In this document: piece by piece, positions 19,001-27,372 of the stretch
Layout: each line of letters begins with the position of its first letter
Position numbering within the stretch: position 1 is the first letter of the stretch
DNA from: Takakia lepidozioides
Taxonomy: Eukaryota > Streptophyta > Takakiopsida > Takakiales > Takakiaceae
DNA: 27,372 bases
NCBI GenBank assembly: GCA_030704615.1
Contig: JAKLZA010000341.1
Location: 1-27,372 of the forward strand
Reading direction: 5' to 3'
The notes under the pieces: model-generated
Seen by the model: the letters and a program-made list of their open reading frames with translations, nothing else
Databases searched by the model: none
What the model was told of the DNA's origin: nothing
Position numbers and translations under genes: made by a program

Positions 19001-21189
19001 CCAATGTCAGGAGCTGGAAGAGAGTGGCTATTGCTAGGAAGGAACTTCAGTGCATTGAAACCTCACCTTCTCTTTCGCCTCCACACATGCCGTTGAGAGG
19101 TGATGCAGTTTCTCCAATTGCATGGTCGGCTGCATGGCCCGAGAATAGTGTTTTGCAATCTCGGGGATGAAGTCCTTTCCAAGTGCCGGATCTGCAATTG
19201 CCACCAGCTTCACAAGCTTTGACTTGTATTTGGTTCTGGACTTGACACCGGCTTCCTTCAAGTGCTCAGTCAATGACTGCAACGTTTTGACCTGCCCCTC
19301 ACTTTCCATGAAGAAGCGTTTGGCATGGGCCAAATCCAGCTTGATGTTTGACTGCCAACAAAAACATGCAGAAGCGTTACATTCGATTCATGTGGAAAGA
19401 TTACTGAAAATTGGGGAAGGATGAGCAGAGGGAAATTGGAGGACGACTTACTTCGTATATCACCTCCACCATTCCATCCATAGTGAGACGATACCATGTC
19501 CGGTCTGTTTTTGCAACGGCTTTCTGAATGAGCTCGGGCTCCAGCATTTCCGCAAACATCTGCGGATCAGTGAGACCAGTTTTCCTCACCCTGTACAGCA
19601 TATGTGCCATGTGGGTATGCACGTACGCATTCTCAGTGACCCTGCAAGGCACACTCTCCAGTTCAGTACACGGAAGCACGGAAAAAACCAGAATGGAAAC
19701 CGAAATGCGGCACCGCATTTCGAACGTGCTAGGGAGGGTATGAGTATCTTACGAGTTGAGGTCCGCCATGGCATTCTTGAGCAGGGAGGAGTCTGCCGCC
19801 TTCACCTTGAGGATGACACACTCCACCATGTAATGCCAGCCAATGTGCTTGGCATGGTTCTGCTTGATGTACTCCCACCAGGCAGAAGTCGGTGATTCCC
19901 GTCCCACACAAAGAACATTTTACCCGACATATGGCCGAAGTCTGGATCACCCTTCAGCGTCGCCTCGAATTCGTCGTTGCGAGTGTGCCAGTGGGTATCC
20001 CACGTTGACAATTCATCGGCAGTGGGTCCACGAGTTTCGCCGTCCTCATTCTCAATGGAAACGTAAAACGCTGCCGATCCCAGACGGTACCCTTCTCGAA
20101 ATGCGAACTTGAGCTTATCCACATCTCGGGAAGGGCCTGCCTGACGATGGAAGGGAGACCATGCGACAGAGTGGGATTCGAAGAGTCCGCTGGAATACCT
20201 GCTGCCCAGAACTCTGCCAATGCTACTGTGTGTCTCTCCAACATTTTATCCGCTGCACTTTTGAAATCCTCCGGAGACATGTCTGTAGGTGCCGGTAGTG
20301 GCTGAGCAGCTGGAGCATCCTCAACTGGAGCTGCACTCTGGGGCCTGTTTGCGGGCAATTCTGCCATTGCAGAGGCCTCCTCCGGGCCTGCTTGCTCATC
20401 GGTGGTGAGGTCTTGCTGCGAACGTTGAGCGGCAGCACCCTCCTCCGGTACCAAATCGACAAAAACGGTCGATCCCATTGCCTTCGCTGCAGCAGAGACG
20501 GCCCCAACATCTGCAGGCAAGGGGGAAATCCTCCAGGAACTGAGCTTCAGCTCGTGGAAGCGGTTTTTGCGGGAGATTGTTCGGCCGTCGCCCTGATTGC
20601 CTTCTGCTTCCTCATCCTTGCAGTGAAGGTGTCTGCTGCAATTGAATCTGTCTTTACCCTGCTGCTTCATTCGCGTTGGTGGGGGTGGTGAAACGGCCTG
20701 AGCAGGTTCAGAACCAGTAGAGGGACGGGCTGCTTCTTCTTCGACTTTGCTGGAGAAGGGCCCGACCCCTGCTGGCGATTCTCCATGACCGAAGAACGCG
20801 AGTCGATCTCTGGGGCTTTGAACTTGCCCTTCGAAGCCGCGTCTTTGAAACGCACAGGGCTAGGCCCGGCAGGAATACCCGCGCTCGGGGATCGGGTGGG
20901 TGTACGTGCTGCAGCTAGCTCCTCGGACTCTTCCTGCGGCTCTTCGGATTCCTGCGATCCCTCCAGCACGTCCACCTTTCCTGTTAGGCATGCAAACATG
21001 TTCTGCATTCAAGTCTCCTAGCATTCAGTCTAAGAATTACAGAAGCAAAATGGGGGGTTCGGTGCTCGATCAGCTGCGCGCAGCCCGATCGCATGGAGCT
21101 CTCACTGGTGGCTGGGTTGCCTGAGTGGCCTGCTGCTCGGAGATGGCAATCTCCTCCTGTAGACGCATCTGCTTCCTCCCCTTTGGCAT
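16066..21189 (-). CDS. ParB-like / N6-N4 DNA methyltransferase-like protein, ten-exon gene with small breaks
   Basis: Exons by GT-AG sites and frame: 21106-21189, 19753-20980, 19452-19641, 19067-19351, 18867-19013, 18526-18783, 17263-18420, 16940-17205, 16641-16835, 16066-16536. The start is ATG 21189 (MPKGRKQMRLQEEIAISEQQ). Exon 2 ends in a ParB-like segment (MFFVWDGNHRL, then WWEYIKQNHAKHIGWHYMVE). Exon 7 has CDMIILDIPDGEP, at the place of the DPPY motif. Exons 8-9 have TVLDLICGTG-ASMWAGRFSDRHLF, like motif I (FxGxG). The order DPPY-like then FxGxG-like is that of the N6/N4 (COG0863/PF01555-type) methyltransferases, which in bacteria and phages may carry ParB domains. The tail is acidic. 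Breaks: one-base shifts near 20730, 20110, 19888, 18210, 17120, 16735 and 16180; uncertain frames in exon 5 and the start of exon 7; TGA at 16440-16442. DIPDG departs from DPPY, so activity is doubtful. Domain calls are by eye. Confidence 0.6.
16440..16442 (-). other. In-frame TGA inside the last exon of the ParB-methyltransferase gene
   Basis: The last exon reads ...FFARADFMTSP, TGA, then stays in the same frame for about 60 codons (SYAAKLANTAIRRSENPSKV, RKYICDSADESDADREEDD). A one-base step near 16180 then leads into an acidic tail ending at TAA 16066-16068. CGA to TGA is a CpG-to-TpG change. Either the protein ends here or this is a recent nonsense mutation. Confidence 0.55.
17206..17262 (-). 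other. Intron 7, carrying one palindrome (17238-17253)
   Basis: A 57-nt intron with a weak GTGTTT donor and a TGTATGCAG acceptor. Removing it joins ...VHSFAW to TKQFDAYCFVKENS in frame. The palindrome AATGCGGCACCGCATT fills about a quarter of the intron. Confidence 0.65.
18421..18525 (-). other. Intron 6, carrying one palindrome (18498-18513)
   Basis: Donor GTTTGT after ...LPLYAKPGYE and acceptor CCTTGCAG. The palindrome AATGCGGTGCCGCATT lies about 12 nt inside the donor. Confidence 0.6.
19642..19752 (-). other. Intron 2, carrying one palindrome (19701-19722)
   Basis: Donor GTAAGA after ...NAMADLNS and acceptor GCCTTGCAG before VTENAYVHTHMAHML; the frame is kept. The palindrome arms are CGAAATGCGG and CCGCATTTCG around CA. 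Confidence 0.75.
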
Positions 21190-21622
21190 TGGCCTACGTC
21201 CGAAGTATAATTTTGGAGCTTGCGACGAGGTCTCCTGTCTGGTGCACGAACTCCCCCCCTCTCAGGTTCGAGCATAAGAAGAACAGAGACAGGGAAAGGG
21301 GCAAAGAGTGCAGTGCAGGAAAGGGCGCGAGAGGGGTGACTGAGGAGACACGACAAAAGTAGATGAAACGGCGGTGATGCACACTTGGGTTCGAAAGGGT
21401 TGGACGAAAGTGTCTCCTCGTGGCTTTGCGTCATTACGAAATTCGAATCGTTCAGGGTACGCCTGCCGTCCGAAAAACAAACATCATTATCCAACGGTCA
21501 GGCCGCCGCCCCTCATGCCACTTCAGTCAGATAGAGTGCAGACATGTGCCGCAATTCCGTTGCTCCACGTGTTCACATTTCAAGGCATTTTCCGTCCAGC
21601 GTCTGATGAGTTGGAGTGAAAT
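21190..21622 (-). promoter_or_regulatory. Upstream region of the ParB-methyltransferase gene
   Basis: No supported gene. On the minus strand 21260-21340 is rich in CT runs (CTGTCTCTGTTCTTCTTATG and similar), like the pyrimidine-rich patches near plant transcription starts. Open frames in this stretch have no protein-like features. The promoter role is inferred from position and composition only. Confidence 0.3.
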
Positions 21623-22910
21623 GCGAATGCGGCGCCGCATTTCCGTTAAGTACCATCACGAAGCTACACATCCGTACTTGTTGGAAGAAAATGCGGCACC
21701 GCATTTCCGTTCCACCTTCACATACCTTAGTTGTTGAACGGAAATACGGTGCCGCATTTCCGTCCCACAGCTCCATGTATGAGATACAAAGGGAAATGCG
21801 GCGCCGCATTTCCGTTTAGAATGTCGGAAGGTGCGATCGGAAGGAAATGCGGGGCCGCATTTCTGTTCCGGTGTTCACGATTTTCAGTCAGAACGGAAAT
21901 GCGGTATACCGCATTTCCGTTCTGTAGAGTATAAGGTTTGACCCTGGCGGAAATGCGGTGCCGCATTTTCGTTCCACAGCTCCATGCCTCACATACGAAA
22001 ACGGAAATGCGGCGCCGCATTTCCGTTTTGGAATGTCGGAAGGTGCGACTCCGACGGAATGCGAATGCGGTACCGCATTTCAGTTCCGATGTTGCACGAT
22101 TTTTCATCAGAACGGAAATGCGGGCTTTGCCGCATTTGCGTTCTGGAATGTTGGGAGGTGCGACTCGGATGGAAATGCGCGCCGCATTTCAGTTCCGATG
22201 GTTCACGAGTTTCAGTCAGAACGGAAATGCGGTACCGCATTTCCGTTCTGGGAGTATGAATGTCTTCAAGCGGTCGGACGAATGGCACCGGCTCCATGCT
22301 CAGTTACAAAATGGAAATGCGGCGCCGCATTTCCGTTCTGGAATGTCGAAAGGTGCGACTCGGACGGAAATGCGGTGCGCATTTTGTTCCCGTTTCATAA
22401 TTCTCAATCAGAACGGAAATGCGGGGTACGCATTTCCGTTAAACCTTCACATTAACCGTGCTTGTTGGATGGAAAATGCGTTTACCGCATTTCCGTTATG
22501 CGAGAGAGTATGAAGGTCTTGTGAGGGACGGAAATGGGGCAACATTTCTATCCATCAGCTCCATGAGCGATATCAAAGGAAAGTTGCGCCGGATTTTGTT
22601 CTGGTTAGTCGGAAGGTGCGACTGGACGGAAATGCGGTGCCGCATTTTGTTCCCGTTGTTATAATTCTCACAGAACGGAAATGCGGTGCGGTTGTGGTTC
22701 GGGTTACTGAACGGACGGAAATGCGGTACCGCATTTCCGTACCACCTTCACCACCGTGCTTGCTGGATGGAATTGCGTTACAGCATAACCGCATTTCCGT
22801 TCTGGAGAGTATAAAGGTTTCCCCCGGACGGAACTCGGTGCCGCATTTCCGTCGCTCTGGTGCATGACCCAGATGCAATACGGAAATGCGGCGCCGTATT
22901 TCCGTCCACC
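21623..22910. repeat. Palindrome array 2 (about 23 copies, with recurring spacers)
   Basis: Copies occur every 50-65 bp. Arms are often longer than in array 1, ACGGAAATGCGG / CCGCATTTCCGT; the copy near 21890-21923 is a perfect palindrome of about 34 bp with centre TATA. Centres vary (GC, CA, TG, TA, GG). Spacers of about 30 bp fall into families: A has CAGCTCCATG; B has AATGTCGGAAGGTGCGACTC; C has TTCACGATTTTCAGTCAGAA; D has GAGTATAAAGGTTT; E has ACCTTCAC...GTGCTTG. The order A-B-C-(E)-D repeats, so the array is a higher-order repeat of about 240-300 bp. The copies become more degenerate towards 22900. No gene is present. Confidence 0.93.
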
Positions 22911-23415
22911 AGCAATCGAAAGAATCACTCGGACGGGAAATCTGGAACCTCATTGCATGAGAACCTGAATGGGTGCATTGTTCCGAAACAACACAATTGC
23001 GGCCAGTCTTGATGAGCACAACTTGGTTGTCTGACCGTTTTAACTAACAGTACCTGCACTTGTCAGTGCGAACGTTCCTGTCGCACCGAGAATACTGCTG
23101 GATCCACCCTCAGGAGAAACTGTCAGGAGATGTTATTTCGTCGCCGAATCGGCCATCATTGTCATACTTATGGTATGGAATCAAACCTCCCACCTTCATG
23201 CATGTAGCTTGAAACAATACTTTCCACTTCAAGTGCGACTTCCAATCGTCGATGGACTCCGCACGGTGCTGTGAGCCTTGGTCTGTGAGCTATACTGAAA
23301 CCTCGCACTTGCCAACTTCGTGCGGTGTTCGATGGCTCCGAATTCCTACGCTATAGTTTGATGTCCTCCGCAACTGGGGAGAGCCTGGATCCCAAACGAG
23401 GGAGGACTTTGCAGA
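22911..23415. other. No supported gene
   Basis: A weak coding-like plus-strand reading lies at about 23050-23340 (LWYGIKPPTFMHVA, then after a TGA, NNTFHFKCDFQSSMDSARC). It may be an upstream exon of the transposase-like gene that follows, but stops and the lack of clear splice sites prevent a call. Confidence 0.3.
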
Positions 23416-25786
23416 GTGACTGAAACTTACCTTTGTTCCAAATTCAAGCTCAAACCGGGCACAGTTTATTTGGAAGAAGAAAGGAAGGATGTTCCTGGAC
23501 AGGTTGACGAGACCATTGTCGTGCTAGGTAACGATGGAGGTTGCGGAATCGAATGGCACGTACCCCCATCAGACACCATCCTGTACCGAGCTGTGGAATG
23601 CCCATTCCCTTCCGAATCAGTCGCTGCCCACACCATCCAAAAAGGAGTCCGGAAACCGACAGGCGCCACTGCCAACAGAGAGGTATGCAACGATAATCAT
23701 TCCCGACCTGGACCGTCAAGACCCTCCATAGCTTCTCGTGTGGACGTATTCGACATTTCCGACGAGGAAGATGATTGCATTGAGGTACCCATGTCCTCCA
23801 CACGGTCGTTCAAATCCGGCATGGACGTCTCTGTAGGTGCTACGCATGTTGCCTCGAGCATAACTCCAACCCGGTCCATTTGTGCAGCTCCTACGGACAA
23901 CATCACCTCGATGGTTCTCGCTCCGAGCTGGCTACTCTCGACTATGCCAAATTCCCATGTAAGAAAGGTAACGTTTCTGCCTCCCGAAGTCGAGGCAATG
24001 TCATCTTCGAGTTTCCACTGTTTCTTCGTCAAACAAAGCCTCCGGGATGTTAACAGACATGGATCGAAAGCATGACGAACACCCCTGGTGTGTGACGAGA
24101 CCAGTAGCACGAAAATTGATGATGGGGTTGTGTACGATATTGTCCTTCTGTGCGGGGAAGCTGAGGTGCCTCAATCCCACCTGCTTCCACTTTCTCTCCA
24201 AAGGAGGGCGGAGAAACGAGACGGATTGGACTGGCACAACGCATCATCCATTCATTGTCTCCAGCCAAGCTCCTGCGGGTTCTTTCAAGTGTGCACATTG
24301 CAAAGAACCACCGACGTGCATGTCCATGTGCAGAGCCAAGCAATATTACGTAATCCATTTGCTCCCGGACTTTGACTAGAGCTTGCATACACGTGGGGGT
24401 CCACTGCCACCCCTTGGCGAGAGGGCAACATGCGTGAGGCTGTGCAGGAAGCACACGACATCATAAAAGAGGAGGTGAAATTGAGCCCGGAGCCAGACCA
24501 AAGTTGATTCAGCTGAAGGCAGCCCACAAGATTGCTCTTGACAAAAATCATGTCTGAAGATGGTTCCGACCGAGAGCCCTTGACCGAAGACGAGATGCGT
24601 GACCTCTTGGAGTCCGTCTCGCACGTTTGTAGTCCGAATGTGCGGAATCACTCGTATCTTGCAAGCAGAGTTCGGCAGGGGTCGGACATGTACTCAATCC
24701 TGGAAGGTGAAAACGAATGACTGGATATGAACATCCAAGGTAGCAGGTTTCCAGGGCAAGGTAGCGAATCCGATCGTTGTTACATTTTCAAAATGTCGAC
24801 GTGTGGGCCTGGGAGTGGAGTCGACTTGGTCACTCGCATGACAACTGGAAACTTGTCGAATGCTTGGGTGATGTTTGATCACACATCAAGCGAATTACAA
24901 ACCATCAGTGGGTGACTATGGGTGCGCATGTTTATGACTATCACTCCAAGAGGCTCATGACGATTGCAATCTGCGAGATGAAAGGGGAGGACACACAGTC
25001 CGAGATGCATCTGTGGAGGGCATAAACGAGCAGATGGCAAGGGCGGGATTGCCAGAGCCCAATTTCAGGGGATTCATGGCAGACAACGCTCAGGCCAACT
25101 GGGCAGCGGTGCGGCGTGTGTACGGTTGAGGACCCCAATGTGCCAATGGAGGGGAAAGAGAGATTCCTGTGGATTCCATTGGATGCAGAGTCTATCCCAC
25201 TACACTACCAAATTTGTTGCTAGCTCATTCCAGGCTGAACACCGTGTCCTTTGTACGGCGTGGAAGGATGCACCCACATTTGATGACGCGGAGGGTAAGT
25301 TGCTATCATCGAGGCTTGTGGAACACGTCAGGTGCAGTGGAGACAACCAATCTGGGAGCATTGCACAGCTGGTTGGGGGGTGGTGGCATTTTCGGTATCG
25401 ACAGTTCGGGAAGTACATGCGGGAGGTAGGCTGCTGTCAGTTTCGTTCATTTGTCTTCTGTTACGGACATTTCGATTGGTCCCTTACCATTGTTTGTGTC
25501 CTTCTAGGAGCGGTGCTTGATTCGACAAAGACATGCCGACCACGAATATGGCAGAATCGGTCCACTCCTCCTGGCGAGCGTTTCTGCCACACATCTGGTG
25601 GACGTAGTGACGGCCACATAGAGGACATCGACAGAGCAATCATGCAGCAAGCCACGTACACAAGTTCCTCCAGTGGAAAAAACAATGGGGCTTGGGCCGG
25701 ACAGGGAGGAATTGTTGGTACGACAGTCGAGGGTCCAAGAATCCACTGAAATGGGCGACAGCATTTGCGAGAGAAGATCAAAGGGA
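23416..25786 (+). pseudogene. Zinc-finger plus DDE-like (MULE-like) transposase gene, broken
   Basis: Reading segments on the plus strand: 23416-24075 (acidic, low-complexity middle); 24047-24379 with a Cys-rich zinc-binding pattern (LRCLNPTCFHF, then FKCAHCKEPPTCMSMCRAK); 24532-24720 (SEDGSDREPLTEDEMRDLLE); then a transposase-like core at 24900-25290. The core has AHVYDYHSKRLMTIAICEM, GFMADNAQANWAAVRRVYG and CGFHWMQSLSHYTTKFV. This D...D...C/HW layout resembles Mutator-like transposases, and close motif sets exist, as I recall, in bryophyte and lycophyte predicted proteins. After WWHFRYRQFGKYMRE an 82-nt intron (25426-25507) is likely, then TTNMAESVHSSWRAFLPHIW. Frame changes near 25020, 25127 and 25165 and a TAG near 25600 break the gene. 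Unlike the retrotransposon, the breaks here are of mixed sign. No terminal inverted repeats were identified. Confidence 0.5.
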
Positions 25787-27372
25787 CGCCTCTGCACCGC
25801 AGAGTTGAACACCTAGAGGGGGACGTCCGACTCGCCCTGTGAGGGAGGGATCCTCTAAGAGGAACCCGGGTGCGAAGAGGATTCTGGAGATCGACAGGAA
25901 CATTCGGACAGCACCTCGAGGCCCGTCATGTTGCCGCACATGTGTCTTCCAACAGTGGAAGCCCAAGAAATTCCAGATCGCCGTCGCCTTCAACGGGGAT
26001 TTCGTGCGAGAAAATTCCCACGCTCCCTTGCCCCAGATTCCGCCCGCTGTATGCAGTATGGCCAAGCCATTGTGAGACGACTGTGTCTGCATCACAGTGG
26101 AGAATTGCTCGCACAAAGCCGTCGTTTCGAGGAAGGTGTTCCGCAATTCGTGTGGATACACGCAACGTGTTTAGAGATGATAGGAGGAATCCAGATGGGG
26201 TGGTCCCTGCTCCTACTTTTACAGGAAGATTTGGCCATGCAAAATTGCGGAGGCGACAACCCCCCTGTTTCTGTTCTGCAGGACGAATTATACTTGCGTG
26301 TATGAAAAGGAAAGCCCAAGTACGGCATAAAACAATGCCAGAGGCCTCCCCCGGTGTGGGCCGGTGGAACCAGGGCTGCGATATGAGTCAGGTTGAGGCC
26401 GACGCCCTTACGCCGCGGATTTTGGATGGTGCAGCGCACTGACCGTCCCCAGACAACCATGTCCGCTTCCACAGCCTCCACCACCGACCCCTGTGAGGCA
26501 ACGAACAATGGGACACGACAGCCTCTAAGCATCCTACACACCGGGGGGGAAAACGAAGAGGCGGCGACCTCCCTCAAAAGTGAACGAGACAAGGATGGGG
26601 AATGCACTTCGGATGAAATGTACAATCCAGAGCTCGACAGAAGTGCCCCCACCAGGATCGGGCGTGTGTGACAGATGGCCACGGCAGGCTCAGCTGTTTG
26701 CAACGCAGCAGGTGTACACCATCACCATTTCAGAGTACCCACCTGCAATTGCATCGACTCCAGATCATGGCGAACAAGGGGGCATCATTAATGCCCTTGC
26801 AAGCATTTGTACTACGTGTACCTAAAAGAGACTCCGTTGTAAATTCCACAACTCATCACTTCATAAATGCACCAGGGTTGAGCCCCCAGGAGGTTCCCCA
26901 CTCTTCTGACTATGGATCTAGGGGACCAGTGAGCTTGGCTTGCGGTCCCAATACAATGGTACACGCCCCTCCTTTTCGGATAGTAGAACTGTCTTACTGC
27001 CAGTACCTCAGACTCTGCCACAGAAAGGTCCGACATATGTCTGCCTAACTAGTAACCTTGGTTTACTCGAACCTAAGATATACTATATCGTTCACTTGTC
27101 CACGTGCATGTATTTTTGTAGGTGGCGGGGTCATGTTTTCTGCTTTCCGAAAATGCTTCCTCTCATTCGACCTCCGACAAGGAAAATGCGGAGCCGCCCC
27201 AAAAATTTCAAAGTATGCGTAGTAGGTACTGGTTAGAGGAGCATTCGCCAACACCAAACCGCTCGAAATTTGAGCGTGCCACCACTAATGCGGCCACCTT
27301 ATTCCCAGTCAGTGGAAAACCTTTCACGCGAATAACCGAGAAGACACGAATGTTGAAGTACGGCAGACTCAT
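25787..27372. other. No supported gene; possible remnant of the transposase 3' region
   Basis: Several frames of 80-200 codons overlap on both strands with no recognisable motif. The most protein-like are plus-strand 25928-26305 (HHSGELLAQSRRFEEGVPQF) and 26393-26671 (Ser/Thr/Glu-rich, low complexity). They may be the degraded end of the transposase gene. A half-palindrome (GGAAAATGCGGAGCCGCC) is at 27180-27197. Nothing else is visible. Confidence 0.3.

Noticed and set aside
21616-22867. ORFs of 60-190 codons on both strands through the palindrome array
   Set aside because: They only translate the repeated palindrome (for example KCGAAFPF, GNAAPHFRS) in all frames and have no independent protein features.
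21623-22910. CRISPR array
   Set aside because: Palindromic repeats with about 30-bp spacers look similar, but spacers recur in families, repeat copies vary, no cas genes are present, and the surroundings are eukaryotic with introns.
26092-26703. Minus-strand ORF of 203 codons
   Set aside because: No recognisable domain, overlaps other open frames on the plus strand, and composition is no better than theirs.

Overview
The window looks like nuclear DNA of a plant-lineage (streptophyte) organism. It holds a complete plant-type Ty3/gypsy LTR retrotransposon, intron-containing genes with GT-AG boundaries, and a transposase-like gene whose motif set I associate, from memory only, with bryophyte and lycophyte predicted proteins. 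A charophyte alga or a bryophyte is my best guess for the host. The sequence does not settle this.

Layout. (1) 1-818, minus strand: part of an unrecognised gene that runs off the left edge. (2) 819-14063: a 13.2-kb LTR retrotransposon with 944-947-bp LTRs, a perfect GCAGT target-site duplication, a PBS, a polypurine tract, an extra ORF that starts inside the LTR, Gag with three CCHC knuckles, protease, RT-RNase H, integrase, a CACAGCC tandem repeat, and two long non-canonical ORFs downstream of pol. (3) 14064-14148, minus strand: the reading frame of the left-edge gene resumes here, so the element interrupted that gene. (4) 14322-14843, plus strand: a diverged, stop-containing paralog of the left-edge gene, arranged head-to-head with it. 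(5) 15126-15931: an array of about 13 short palindromes (arms GGAAATGCGG / CCGCATTTCC). (6) 16066-21189, minus strand: a ten-exon gene for a protein with a ParB-like motif followed by an N6/N4-type DNA methyltransferase-like domain. Three of its introns each hold one copy of the same palindrome. (7) 21623-22910: a second, denser array of about 23 palindromes separated by recurring spacer families. (8) 23416-25786, plus strand: a broken gene for a zinc-finger plus DDE-like (MULE-like) transposase. (9) 25787-27372: nothing I can assign.

The two LTRs differ by only about five substitutions and two small indels, so the retrotransposon is young. Yet its ORF chain changes frame six times, always by -1. 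The ParB-methyltransferase gene also shows mostly one-base breaks plus one in-frame TGA. Either uncorrected deletion errors in the assembly or real early decay could explain this. The most unusual part is 15-23 kb: a eukaryotic gene with bacterial-style ParB and DNA methyltransferase features, bracketed by two palindrome arrays and carrying the same palindrome in three introns.
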